From IMG/VR virus record IMGVR_UViG_3300007541_009708, positions 1 through 39,455 of that record: DNA of 39,455 bases; one strand, written 5' to 3'. The notes under the pieces are model-generated. The model was not told where the DNA came from, made no database searches, and saw only the letters and a list, made by a program, of their open reading frames with translations. Shown one piece after another: positions 25,591-33,335 of the stretch. The stretch is from a virus. A program made the position numbers and the translations under genes. Positions within the stretch are counted from its first letter, which is position 1. The number at the start of each line of letters is the position of its first letter.

Positions 25591-26334
25591 TTGAAACGTC
25601 TTTACCATCTACACATACCTCGAACATCAGGACTTGGAATTTGTCATTCGCTGTGGAAGACATTTGCCAACAATGGACTTCCGTCAGATGTATTTTCGCC
25701 AGATGTTTCAACGTTGATGTACGACCATAACGCGATGCTTGACTACCCTTTTATATCAGGTCATTTTGCAAGAAATCCAATAATTGAAAGCAATGGCGAC
25801 TTGAATGTGTTCTCTTTGGTCAGGGAGCCAGTCGAACATTATCTGAGTATTGCTGCATATGTTTCTATAAGCGCTGGTAAAAAAATGTCCAATGACTACA
25901 TGGACGAATTTCTTTATGGGAATATAACCCCATTTGGAGTAAATGAACTATTTTCCAACTCAGGAAACATACAGTCGAAGATGCTTTTCTGCAGAATCAC
26001 CTTCGTGGATAAGTCTCTTGTGGCGCTGAGTAATGAAGATGTACAGAACGAAAAAAATATTGTCTTCATAGAAGCAGACATGCCGAGTGAAGAAAAAATA
26101 AAAGAATCAATTGACTCGATGAATCTATTCGCTATGAAAGATAGGCGTATAGCGATTGAGTGGCTACGAGGTGTGGTGTTGAAATCACACGGTTTTACGC
26201 TGGACAGCACTGTCTACAGTAGGGTTAATGGCTCGGAAAAAAATGGTTTCACACCAGATATCTCCCACGTAAGAGAAATAAAAAAACGCTCAGAAGTAGA
26301 CGATTACCTGTATAGGCTTGTTTTGGAAGAATAA
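25591..26334 (+). CDS. Sulfotransferase-like protein
   Basis: I take the TTG at 25591 as start (247 residues), as the next in-frame ATG would remove the key N-terminal motif. LYHLHIPRTSGLG at 4-16 matches the HIPKTGGTS phosphosulfate loop of membrane-type glycan sulfotransferases. LNVFSLVREPVEHYLSIA at 71-88 matches their LRDPVERxxS motif, with R78 and S86 at the 3'-phosphate positions. There is no membrane anchor. It probably sulfates a glycan or a protein tyrosine or serine, and could act with the neighbouring dioxygenases or the second sulfotransferase-like gene at 5292. Confidence 0.7.
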   Translation: MKRLYHLHIPRTSGLGICHSLWKTFANNGLPSDVFSPDVSTLMYDHNAMLDYPFISGHFARNPIIESNGDLNVFSLVREPVEHYLSIAAYVSISAGKKMSNDYMDEFLYGNITPFGVNELFSNSGNIQSKMLFCRITFVDKSLVALSNEDVQNEKNIVFIEADMPSEEKIKESIDSMNLFAMKDRRIAIEWLRGVVLKSHGFTLDSTVYSRVNGSEKNGFTPDISHVREIKKRSEVDDYLYRLVLEE

Positions 26335-26339
26335 TTTGA

Positions 26340-26345
26340 TATTGT
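26340..26345 (+). promoter_or_regulatory. Weak -10-like box upstream of the second array dioxygenase
   Basis: TATTGT, matching TATAAT in four of six positions, lies six bases before the ATG at 26352. The preceding gene ends at 26334 and no Shine-Dalgarno is seen, so a leaderless start is possible but weak. Confidence 0.22.
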
Positions 26346-26351
26346 TGCCGC

Positions 26352-26978
26352 ATGCAAGAAGATGCAAATTCCCCGTGGAGAATAAAACCCGGTCATTTTG
26401 GGGATGGGTTAGAAAATATCCACATATTTGAAAACTTCATTGATAATGACGACCTAAAAGTCATTCAAGATTTTTGCCCGACAATAAACGAGTGGAATAA
26501 CTCAAAAGAGAGCGTTTACGCCGAAGATGGAACATGCCTTTATAACGCTGATTACTGGAATGATAGGCAATGCAGCAGTGATATTCTACAAAGACTCTCC
26601 ATGCCGGTTTTTAAAATAATTGATAAATACATCACAAAGATGCAGTTAGAACTTGAGAGAATTTACGACCTACGGCTATCTCCTCGCCCACCAGTAATCA
26701 TGAAGTGGAGGCCGGGAATCGAACAGCGACCCCATGCCGACAAGCAACTAAACAATGGTGAACCCAATGCGTTTGTTGATTATGATTTGAATTCCCTGTT
26801 TTACTACAATGAAGATTTTGAAGGTGGAGAACTTTATTACCCGCAACACGACTTGACCATAAAACCGAAACCCGGATTGGCTATTGCTCACCCAGGAGAC
26901 GTTAATTATTTACATGGAGTCACCTTGGTTACCAAGGGGTATAGGTACACAACACCATCGTTTTACACTGTGCTGTAA
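26352..26978 (+). CDS. 2OG-Fe(II) dioxygenase (2)
   Basis: This 208-residue relative of the gene at 24958 has RPHADKQ with iron ligands H128 and D130, NYLHGV with H188, and R198 (KGYRYTTP) for 2-oxoglutarate. SLFYYNEDFEGGELYYP and IKPKPGLAIAHPG are the signature core segments. The N-terminal half (residues 1-110) is helical and diverges strongly from the first copy, as expected if substrate recognition differs. It is separated from the next oxygenase by three bases and is probably co-transcribed. Confidence 0.87.
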   Translation: MQEDANSPWRIKPGHFGDGLENIHIFENFIDNDDLKVIQDFCPTINEWNNSKESVYAEDGTCLYNADYWNDRQCSSDILQRLSMPVFKIIDKYITKMQLELERIYDLRLSPRPPVIMKWRPGIEQRPHADKQLNNGEPNAFVDYDLNSLFYYNEDFEGGELYYPQHDLTIKPKPGLAIAHPGDVNYLHGVTLVTKGYRYTTPSFYTVL

Positions 26979-26981
26979 GCA

Positions 26982-27512
26982 ATGATTTTAATTCAAAAGA
27001 ATTTTATAAAACCGAAAGAATCTGACCTACTCCTTGATTCGATTAAGGAGATAGGTTCGCCGCCCAACCTTGCAGAAGATGACCACTCAACCGGCTATTA
27101 CAGCAAATCCGCCTTACTAGAGTCCGACGTCTTCGCATACGGAATATTTAATGAGATATGCGAGCGAGTTTTGGGTTTAGCAGAAAAAGTATTTGATTTA
27201 AGCCTAGAACTAGACCAAGCCACCCTCATTAAGGTTATTCCTGGAAACACAACCGAAGAACACGCAGATAGTCAGAATCTTGACGGAACCCCAAAAACGG
27301 GCTGTAGTAATTTTCTTATCTCGGCAGTTGCGTACCTAAATGATGATTTCACTGGTGGGGACCTAGTTTTCCCGACAATGAAACATAGATACAAACCAGT
27401 CCCAGGGGATTGTGTAATATTTCCAAGTCATTTACAATATAGCCACTATGTGGATAGCGTCTTTAGCGGGGAACGAATAAGTTTGGCAATGTGGTTCTCC
27501 GGAGTATACTGA
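26982..27512 (+). CDS. 2OG-Fe(II) dioxygenase (3), short form
   Basis: At 176 residues this is the shortest oxygenase of the array. It keeps the core: TEEHADSQ with H94 and D96, QYSHYVDS with H155, and R165 (GERISLAMWF). VAYLNDDFTGGDLVFP and YKPVPGDCVIFPS form the iron-binding barrel. The N-terminal region, MILIQKNFIKPKESDLLL, has the FLS-type helix of prolyl-4-hydroxylases. The catalytic set is intact. It lies four bases before the next oxygenase gene. Confidence 0.86.
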   Translation: MILIQKNFIKPKESDLLLDSIKEIGSPPNLAEDDHSTGYYSKSALLESDVFAYGIFNEICERVLGLAEKVFDLSLELDQATLIKVIPGNTTEEHADSQNLDGTPKTGCSNFLISAVAYLNDDFTGGDLVFPTMKHRYKPVPGDCVIFPSHLQYSHYVDSVFSGERISLAMWFSGVY

Positions 27513-27516
27513 GGCA

Positions 27517-28248
27517 ATGAGAAACATTGATGTCGAGTACATAGGTGACCCCAAAGCTGGGTTTTTGGTTTATAGAAACATACTTACCGAAGACCTTAGA
27601 ATTCCAGAACGCCTAGAAGCAACAATAGGAGACAGCACCACTCCTCCCTATTCGTGGATGCAGGCCCTTGTCGGTGATGGTCAAGTAATGAAGGATTACA
27701 GGGATTGCGTTGACTGCAAGATGAGCCCGGCACATCTTCAAAACTGTCCAGAGCAATACTCAGAACTCATCAACATATACAACGACACTGTCGTTGGATT
27801 GACAGCATGCCTTCAGGACTATGAATCCAGATACAACATTCGTATGGATTTTATGGAAGCAATAAATTATGTTCGCTACACCCAGGGCCAGCATTTTAAT
27901 GTTCACGCCGACCATGGATTCTCGTATGTCTGCACTGTCTCGTCTATTATGTATCTGAATGACGACTACGAAGGCGGAGAGTTGTGGTTCCCCTATTTGG
28001 ATATAACTTTCAAGCCTCGATATGGCGACATCGTGCTATTTCCATCTACTTTCATTTACGCTCACGCAGCGAAGCCCGTCACCAAGGGGACAAAGTATTC
28101 GGCTGTAACCATGTTTGATTACAACGATAGGTTTCATGGTCGGTGGCAGGGCTATGGGAAAGACGTGAACGGCAATTCCCTCGAGTATGGTCCAGGGATT
28201 GTCGGCATCAGCACAAATCAAGCAAATCGTTTTACCTTCACGCAATGA
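27517..28248 (+). CDS. 2OG-Fe(II) dioxygenase (4) with Lys for the usual Arg
   Basis: This 243-residue protein has FNVHADHG with iron ligands H130 and D132, IYAHAAKP with H183, and SIMYLNDDYEGGELWFP plus FKPRYGDIVLFPS as core segments. At the 2-oxoglutarate-binding position it has K193 (GTKYSAV) instead of the Arg used by the other copies. Some prolyl-4-hydroxylases naturally use Lys there, so activity is likely. The C-terminus carries an extra 45 residues (RFHGRWQGYGKDVNG...) not found in the first three. A CxxC pair (C64, C67) lies in the N-terminal half. It overlaps the next gene by ATGA. Confidence 0.86.
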   Translation: MRNIDVEYIGDPKAGFLVYRNILTEDLRIPERLEATIGDSTTPPYSWMQALVGDGQVMKDYRDCVDCKMSPAHLQNCPEQYSELINIYNDTVVGLTACLQDYESRYNIRMDFMEAINYVRYTQGQHFNVHADHGFSYVCTVSSIMYLNDDYEGGELWFPYLDITFKPRYGDIVLFPSTFIYAHAAKPVTKGTKYSAVTMFDYNDRFHGRWQGYGKDVNGNSLEYGPGIVGISTNQANRFTFTQ

Positions 28249-28946
28249 CGAAAATAACTCTTAAAAAAACTCACCAGAACCCACCGCTGATTCAACAGTC
28301 TCGCATAAAGAGGGATTGGATGGACGCGACGTACAACAAACACGCTTACCAGTGCCTACCGATGACGGTGGCAAACGTTTACGGATGGGAGCTTCAAATG
28401 GAAGAAGAACTCGTCGTTCAGTGGGATGGGGGAAATACCCCTCCGGCGATTCTCTCCGGGGAGATAACCGCGTCCGGCAGGGTGCAGGCGGTGTCTTCAA
28501 TCATCGGCATGATTTCCATCAATATGGGATGGGTGATAAATACAGAGGAAGGATTTAACACCTGGATTTCTGGTCCGCCCAACTATTTCATGGATGGCGC
28601 CGTTCCCCTAACAGCTACACTACCAAGTTATTGGTGGCCAGACGAATCCCAGATGAACTGGAAAATTACAAAAATTGGAGAGCCAGTTGTTTTTGAGGCA
28701 GGCTCACCTTTTTGTTTCTTTAATATCTATGACAACACGGTTTTGGAGGGCTCTGAAATCTCGGTTCAGAATCTCTGGGACGACAAGGACCTTGTCCGGT
28801 CCCGAATGAAATACGGTGACGCAAAAGCAAGAAATAACGCGGAAAATCCATGGACTTGGACCAAGGGAATTAAAACAGGTGTTGACGCAGACGGCAAACA
28901 GATAGGGCCCACCTTTGCCGGACTGCCCAAACTGGCCAATCCCTAG
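28245..28946 (+). CDS. DUF6065-like protein of unknown function
   Basis: This 233-residue protein starts at the ATG at 28245, which overlaps the previous stop by ATGA. RDWMDATYNKHAYQCLPMTVANVYGW near the N-terminus, followed by an SGVI/NT(E)EGF region and a WPDESQMNWKITK segment, matches what I know of DUF6065 proteins, which also occur beside 2OG dioxygenase genes. There is no catalytic motif I can name. The fold looks beta-rich, with Trp/Pro-rich loops that suggest ligand binding. In this setting it may handle the substrate or product of the neighbouring oxygenases. Confidence 0.68.
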   Translation: MTKITLKKTHQNPPLIQQSRIKRDWMDATYNKHAYQCLPMTVANVYGWELQMEEELVVQWDGGNTPPAILSGEITASGRVQAVSSIIGMISINMGWVINTEEGFNTWISGPPNYFMDGAVPLTATLPSYWWPDESQMNWKITKIGEPVVFEAGSPFCFFNIYDNTVLEGSEISVQNLWDDKDLVRSRMKYGDAKARNNAENPWTWTKGIKTGVDADGKQIGPTFAGLPKLANP

Positions 28947-28959
28947 TATAGAATTAGGG

Positions 28960-28965
28960 TACAAT
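28960..28965 (+). promoter_or_regulatory. Candidate -10 box (TACAAT) in the gap before the small-protein genes
   Basis: TACAAT (five of six matches) lies 38 bases before the ATG at 29004, followed by a GTCCGGAC palindrome (28972-28979) and a GGAG ribosome-binding site. No convincing -35 box is present. Confidence 0.33.
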
Positions 28966-29003
28966 TGGGGTGTCCGGACGACTACAGGCACAATGGAGAC
29001 AGT

Positions 29004-29240
29004 ATGAAATTTGAATCCTCATTTACAACCCAGGAGAAGAAGCTCGTCTACCAGCGCACCCTCAAGGACCTGGAGAGACAGCTCATGGAGAGACTCATTC
29101 AGGAGGGTTTTGACCCTGACACGTTTGATGACAAGAACTTCGTACCGGGCTCGGACCACCACGGGATGATTCATGGCCACAAGTTGATTGTTGACTTCCT
29201 TGCAAAAATCAGCAACATCAAGTCAAAGATTGCAGAGTAA
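29004..29240 (+). CDS. Unknown small charged helical protein
   Basis: I take the ATG at 29004 (78 residues), preceded by GGAG, over an in-frame start 13 codons earlier. The protein, MKFESSFTTQEKKLVYQRTLKDLERQL..., is strongly charged and helical, with a GSDHHGMIHGHKL segment containing four His in ten residues. I do not recognise it. It opens a run of four small genes with short spacers, possibly one operon with the methyltransferase-like gene. Confidence 0.66.
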   Translation: MKFESSFTTQEKKLVYQRTLKDLERQLMERLIQEGFDPDTFDDKNFVPGSDHHGMIHGHKLIVDFLAKISNIKSKIAE

Positions 29241-29249
29241 TCTCAAAAC

Positions 29250-29483
29250 ATGGCACTGACATCCGAACAATTAGCGAAGGCAAAAGCTGAAGCGATTCAG
29301 ATACTTGAGTACTCAATCTATACGCTTGCATTCACTTTGGGCGTGGAGGACGATGACCTTGATGCGGACATGGAGAACCCAGTCAACCTATCCGTTAATG
29401 AAAATAGCGCATTGCTTGCACAGTACGATGCTTTCGAATGTCTAAAAATGCAATTGGCGGCGCTAGCAAGACTACAGGGATAA
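29250..29483 (+). CDS. Unknown small helical protein
   Basis: This 77-residue protein, MALTSEQLAKAKAEAIQILEYSIYTLAF..., is helical and acidic in its centre (EDDDLDADME). It resembles the size and helical content of its neighbour at 29004 but not its sequence. It has no recognisable motif. Its position between two other small unknowns suggests a shared transcript. Confidence 0.64.
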   Translation: MALTSEQLAKAKAEAIQILEYSIYTLAFTLGVEDDDLDADMENPVNLSVNENSALLAQYDAFECLKMQLAALARLQG

Positions 29484-29490
29484 ATTCGCC

Positions 29491-29811
29491 ATGAAGATAA
29501 ATCCCAGAATTCCAAGAAAAATTTCAATAGTCGAAGAAGCTATTAACTCAGGGAGATACGAAATCTGTCCTGATATTGACCCAGATTTCCCCAACATACA
29601 AGAGCCGCAACATAATCCCAATAGGGATTCTCAAGTTGCTAGATGGAACCCTGAATTGTTCTCATACGAGCTCCCTGATGGTGCGACATTTTTTTGTGAC
29701 CTTCTGCAATCAAACGACCCACAAAAAAAATGGGAAGAAACGGAGCCGGGCGATTTTATGCGTGACGAGTTGGTGGAAGAGATTGCAAGGGAGCTTTCGA
29801 ATGAGGCATAG
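29491..29811 (+). CDS. Unknown small protein
   Basis: This 106-residue protein, MKINPRIPRKISIVEEAINSGRYEI..., has a mixed alpha/beta look with DPDFPNIQEP and WNPELFSYELPDGATFFCDLL segments. No catalytic motif or membrane segment is seen. Its 3' end overlaps the next gene by 11 bases, so translation is probably coupled. Confidence 0.65.
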   Translation: MKINPRIPRKISIVEEAINSGRYEICPDIDPDFPNIQEPQHNPNRDSQVARWNPELFSYELPDGATFFCDLLQSNDPQKKWEETEPGDFMRDELVEEIARELSNEA

Positions 29812-30118
29812 GCTTGCTGGCGAAGGAGATTTGTACGATGCGGAAGAAGAAATCAATTACAACGAAAAACAGCTCGCAATATTCGCCAATATTCTTGATT
29901 TGGACCCACTAGACATAGATTCTATGGATATAGAGGTCGTCGTAGTTAGGCTACGCGCAATGTGGAAATATAGTAGCGACCTCAGGGGCTCAATTGAGCC
30001 AACATACACGAATAATGCCATACCTAGATTTCTTTCAAAAATGAACGCTTCGCTGACCGACCGTGCAAGAAAAGCAAATTGGAATTACGCTCTCGCCAAG
30101 GCTGCCAAAAATGGATAA
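29801..30118 (+). CDS. Unknown small helical protein
   Basis: I take the ATG at 29801 (105 residues), preceded by GGGAG; it overlaps the preceding stop by 11 bases. The open frame extends far upstream but that part lies in another gene's frame. The protein, MRHRLAGEGDLYDAEEEINYNEKQL..., is acidic and helical, ending KANWNYALAKAAKNG. There is no family I recognise. It overlaps the methyltransferase-like gene start by eight bases. Confidence 0.64.
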   Translation: MRHRLAGEGDLYDAEEEINYNEKQLAIFANILDLDPLDIDSMDIEVVVVRLRAMWKYSSDLRGSIEPTYTNNAIPRFLSKMNASLTDRARKANWNYALAKAAKNG

Positions 30119-30866
30119 CAGACAACTAAGAACAGCGATGGTGACAACGGCCATCTCCAAGTACATGTCAAGCGTTTTTGGAGAAGACGGTGTTGAAAAG
30201 GTCGCGCGCGATAGATTTGAGGGAATGCAAAGAGTCTTCAATTGGAGAAAATCACTCAATTTGAATCTTTCGATTTCCGCACGTGGAGCAACCGAGGGTT
30301 TGTGGTATGTCGACTTTCTTCAAACGCCAAAATCTGGGTGGGAAGACATGATGATAGTTGCTCAGAGCCCAATCGAATTAATGATGGCAACAAAAACCCC
30401 AAAGAAAATTTTGTCGTTTAATGCCGACATTGCGCCAGCTCCATTTTTGCAAAAAAGAAAATTTCCAGACACCCAAATATGCTTTATCAATAATCAGTCT
30501 TTGTGGAATTTTGAGAAATTCATGCGCGACTACGTAGTGGACAATGACGGAGGGAAATATTACGATGTTGACTATTCTGTTGTTGATAGACCAGAAATAG
30601 GGACCGGTGATGCCCGTGATTTTGACATGATTTTTATGCAGTCTTTTGAATTTGGAACAGACAGCGATACTCTACAAAAATGCGTTGAGGCCCTCTCTCC
30701 TGGGGGTATTTTGCTAATTAACTCGAATAATAATTCGGGTAAACTGTACCGAGACGACTATTGGTTTCACCCAAATGACGAGATGCATAAAATATTACGG
30801 ACTTTGGATGGACTGATGTTCCACGATTCCTCACTTTACGGGTTTACGGCTTTCATAAAGAATTAA
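30111..30866 (+). CDS. Methyltransferase-like Rossmann protein, partial motifs
   Basis: I take the ATG at 30111 (251 residues), which overlaps the preceding stop (ATGGATAA). The C-terminal half has the post-core pattern of class I methyltransferases: DFDMIFMQSFEFG (strand 4 with an acidic edge), DTLQKCVEALSPGGILLINSNN (helix and the LSPGG turn before strand 5) and FTAFIKN (final strand). The glycine-rich SAM motif I is not obvious. KKILSFNADIAPAPF is the best candidate region and lacks its Gly residues. Either the SAM site is divergent or the protein is a non-catalytic relative. A methyl transfer role next to oxygenases would be consistent. Confidence 0.62.
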   Translation: MDNRQLRTAMVTTAISKYMSSVFGEDGVEKVARDRFEGMQRVFNWRKSLNLNLSISARGATEGLWYVDFLQTPKSGWEDMMIVAQSPIELMMATKTPKKILSFNADIAPAPFLQKRKFPDTQICFINNQSLWNFEKFMRDYVVDNDGGKYYDVDYSVVDRPEIGTGDARDFDMIFMQSFEFGTDSDTLQKCVEALSPGGILLINSNNNSGKLYRDDYWFHPNDEMHKILRTLDGLMFHDSSLYGFTAFIKN

Positions 30867-30914
30867 GCCAATACCCCCATATTTGTGAATGCATGAGTAT
30901 AAGCCAATTTGGTC

Positions 30915-30920
30915 TATACT
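30915..30920 (+). promoter_or_regulatory. Candidate -10 box (TATACT) for a leaderless start
   Basis: TATACT matches TATAAT in five of six positions and lies eight bases before the ATG at 30929. It favours that ATG over the earlier in-frame ATG at 30893, inside whose coding sequence it would fall. Confidence 0.35.
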
Positions 30921-30928
30921 TTGGTTTT

Positions 30929-31144
30929 ATGGCAATCAATACTTTAGGTGAACAACCCCAAAAGGTAATTGAACACTACAAAAATCTGGCGCGTCTAATG
31001 CTCACAAACACCGGAGCCATTCCATTCTGGATTTATAGTCTTGAAGAGTTCGATGAAGAAGAGATTAATCACAGCGAAATCGTAGTTAATCTTGCTGAAA
31101 TGCTTTGGGAAATAGAAGTACAAGTCTCCCAAGAAAATCCATAA
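30929..31144 (+). CDS. Unknown small acidic protein
   Basis: I favour the ATG at 30929 (71 residues), MAINTLGEQPQKVIEHYKNL, because a TATACT box sits just upstream. The alternative ATG at 30893 adds 12 residues. The protein is helical and acidic, with LEEFDEEEINHSE in the middle and AEMLWEIEVQ near the end. No family recognised. It is located just before a dioxygenase gene, separated by 14 bases. Confidence 0.58.
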   Translation: MAINTLGEQPQKVIEHYKNLARLMLTNTGAIPFWIYSLEEFDEEEINHSEIVVNLAEMLWEIEVQVSQENP

Positions 31145-31158
31145 AAAGATAAACAATT

Positions 31159-31830
31159 ATGAAAATAATTGACTACTACCTAAACGATTTCATTTTAAAT
31201 GAAATAGCAGAGTCTGTGGACTTCTTCCCGGGAGTAATGCAATCCGAGTCAAGGATTGCCAGTGAGGTCAACTCATATCACAACGAACAATCTAGCTGCT
31301 ACGCCCCATATATGTTTTGGAACGGGTGGTGGTCATCGCCGGTGGATACGTTAAGAAAACGAGTAATCAAAAATATATGGGAGAGCAACCTTCCAGTGCC
31401 AATAGGGGAAGTTCTTGGGTTTGAGTACTGGACAAGGACTTTTGGGCCAGGTCAGTTTCTCGGTCCGCATGTAGACGAGGATACGTTCTTGTATCAAGAT
31501 TCAAAAGTGCTTAATGGGCCAGAAATTGGATGCGTCTATTATGGGCCGTCGCAGGAAAAAGTTGTTGGGGGGTTCCTTGAATTGTTTGAATCAAAGCTTG
31601 TATTCGGGGAAAAAAACGCTCTTGAATGGGAAAATCTACAAACAAAACTAGACCCGATAGAACTTCGTGAAAGAATTGCCTTCAAAGAAAATAGATTAAT
31701 AATATTTGACGCAGGTCGAGTAATCCATCAAACGACCCCATGCGTGTCTGGAATTAGAAACGTCATGGTTGTTAATGTATGGCTTAAATCAAACCCACCA
31801 GTGGATGTGACTAACTTTGTATATGAATGA
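31159..31830 (+). CDS. 2OG-Fe(II) dioxygenase (5), divergent
   Basis: This 223-residue protein has a GPHVDEDT segment with iron ligands H104 and D106, DAGRVIHQTTPCVSG with distal ligand H190, and R200 (GIRNVMVVNVW). FEYWTRTFGPGQF just before the first ligands and GGFLELFES correspond to the core strands. The catalytic set is complete, but the sequence differs strongly from the four copies upstream and the five that follow, so it forms a separate group. The N-terminus is Trp-rich (FWNGWWSSPV). The next gene starts within its last eight bases. Confidence 0.8.
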   Translation: MKIIDYYLNDFILNEIAESVDFFPGVMQSESRIASEVNSYHNEQSSCYAPYMFWNGWWSSPVDTLRKRVIKNIWESNLPVPIGEVLGFEYWTRTFGPGQFLGPHVDEDTFLYQDSKVLNGPEIGCVYYGPSQEKVVGGFLELFESKLVFGEKNALEWENLQTKLDPIELRERIAFKENRLIIFDAGRVIHQTTPCVSGIRNVMVVNVWLKSNPPVDVTNFVYE

Positions 31831-32440
31831 GAAGTTTGAAAGAGTAAATCTAATCAACCTGGATGTATTCATAACCAGAATTGATTCAATAGATAACAAA
31901 AAACTTTTAGAAGAAATAGAGTCTTCTAGCCTAGAAATACAAAATAGAGAATCAAATTCAATCTTGGATAGTGGGTCTATCACCTACCATGCTAGCTACG
32001 AGGACAGAAAGCTCGATAAAACTCTTCCTGAATGTTCCATGCTTTCAATAAAGATAGAGGATGTCGTATCGAGCATAGTCGGTAAAAAAATGCTAATAAC
32101 AGAGATATGGTCCTTGACCCTAAGTGCAGGGGAATCAGTATTTCCTCATAGCCACAAATCCAATACGCACATGCACCCGATGGATTACTACTCTGTTGCT
32201 TATTATCCAAACGCTCCTGCCGGTGGCTCAAAATTGTTTTTTGAAGCCTCATGGTGCGGAACAATGGAAAATTTAATCTCAATTTCTCCAGAGTCAGGAA
32301 TGCTGGTAATTTTTAATTCATACATACGCCACATGACCGACAGACACCGTGTAAGCGAGAACCGCGTAGTTGTTAGTGCAAATCTGAGCCCAGAATACCC
32401 AAATACAGCGCCAGTTCCGGACTGGTCAGCCTATAACTAG
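31823..32440 (+). CDS. 2OG-Fe(II) dioxygenase-like (6), HxH type
   Basis: I take the ATG at 31823 (205 residues), overlapping the previous gene by eight bases. The core resembles the 2OG-FeII_Oxy_5 family: VFPHSHKSNTHMHPMDYYSV with H109, H111, H116 and H118, then YYPNAPAGGSKLFF, ISPESGMLVIFNS, YIRHMTD with H170, and R181 (SENRVVVSANL). The usual HxD iron motif is replaced by HxH candidates, so iron binding may use an altered triad or the protein may be inactive. It otherwise keeps the expected order of core segments. It is the least certain member of the oxygenase set. Confidence 0.68.
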   Translation: MNEKFERVNLINLDVFITRIDSIDNKKLLEEIESSSLEIQNRESNSILDSGSITYHASYEDRKLDKTLPECSMLSIKIEDVVSSIVGKKMLITEIWSLTLSAGESVFPHSHKSNTHMHPMDYYSVAYYPNAPAGGSKLFFEASWCGTMENLISISPESGMLVIFNSYIRHMTDRHRVSENRVVVSANLSPEYPNTAPVPDWSAYN

Positions 32441-32455
32441 GCTCCAAAAATTTAC

Positions 32456-32461
32456 TATTAT
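32456..32461 (+). promoter_or_regulatory. Candidate -10 box (TATTAT) for a leaderless start
   Basis: TATTAT matches TATAAT in five of six positions and lies six bases before the ATG at 32468, with no ribosome-binding site. It may start a transcript covering the three tandem paralogues 32468-34951. Confidence 0.38.
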
Positions 32462-32467
32462 TTGACT

Positions 32468-33328
32468 ATGCCTAGAGTGATGGAAAACTTGGGTGGTGGG
32501 GTAGTCGCGTTTCATGACGCCATTGTTGTTCCATCTGCTCAAGTAATAAAAGAAATAGATGACCTTTCTGAACAGTCAATAAAACTTCAGTATGAAATAG
32601 TTTTTGACGAACATGGAGTTCCGGTCCACGCAATAAATAAAAGCGGATTTATCTACGAGCTGGACGCGATAGCAAAAACGCCAATTAGGATTCAACAGCT
32701 ATCGAATTCATTTTTTAGGGAATGCGAAGATGCTGCATACTCATGCCTGATGGAATATGTCGAAATGTTTCCAGCAATACTCCAGTGCCTGTGGTGGAGG
32801 AGCGAAGGGCATGCACTAAAATACCCAACCGGCTCAAAGCTTGGATTTCACTGTGATAATGATGTGAACTACAGGTATGGGCAGATTCCCCAATTTGAAC
32901 ATGCCACTAGAAACGTAATAAGCGTAATTGTCTACATAAACAGCCATGTTGATAACGGGGTTAATGAACATAGTTTTTCCGGTGGGGAAATGGTTATACC
33001 GTATTTTGACCTCACCATAAAGCCAAAGAGCGGCACAATCCTATTTATGCCAGCCAACTACATGGGCGCTCACGAAATAATGGAAATAACATCAGGGTCT
33101 AGGTATTCGTATTTGATGTGGTTTGCACAAGGCTCACCGGACGAGCCAAAGGGAATATCCCCACAGGAGCCATCAGATTCACATAGGGAGCATGTAGGCG
33201 GTCAGTGGTGGATGCCAACTATAGTGGAAGACTATGAGAGATATCTTGTGGAAAAATATGGTAGCGACGGCAATATGCCAATCGGCGTCGCTCCATTTAA
33301 GTCAAGAAAAAATGACCATAAGCACTAA
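32468..33328 (+). CDS. 2OG-Fe(II) dioxygenase (7), LGGGVV group
   Basis: I take the ATG at 32468 (286 residues), supported by a -10 box just upstream. It founds a five-member group that opens with LGGGVVxFxxAI (here 8-19) and carries LWWRSEGHALKY before the iron motif. Iron ligands are H128 and D130 (GFHCDNDVNY), distal H202 (GAHEI), and R212 (SRYSYLMWFAQG) binds 2-oxoglutarate. FSGGEMVIPYFDLTIKPKSGTILFMP holds the core strands. An extended C-terminus (HREHVGGQWWMPTIVEDYERYLVEKYG) is shared with other members. A large aromatic iron-site motif, HxDNDxNY, marks this group. All catalytic residues are present. Confidence 0.85.
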   Translation: MPRVMENLGGGVVAFHDAIVVPSAQVIKEIDDLSEQSIKLQYEIVFDEHGVPVHAINKSGFIYELDAIAKTPIRIQQLSNSFFRECEDAAYSCLMEYVEMFPAILQCLWWRSEGHALKYPTGSKLGFHCDNDVNYRYGQIPQFEHATRNVISVIVYINSHVDNGVNEHSFSGGEMVIPYFDLTIKPKSGTILFMPANYMGAHEIMEITSGSRYSYLMWFAQGSPDEPKGISPQEPSDSHREHVGGQWWMPTIVEDYERYLVEKYGSDGNMPIGVAPFKSRKNDHKH

Positions 33329-33335
33329 TTGAAAC

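Noticed and set aside
28143-28244. Upstream extension of the DUF6065-like gene
   Set aside because: It would overlap the preceding dioxygenase by over 100 bases. The ATG at 28245 gives a clean ATGA overlap.
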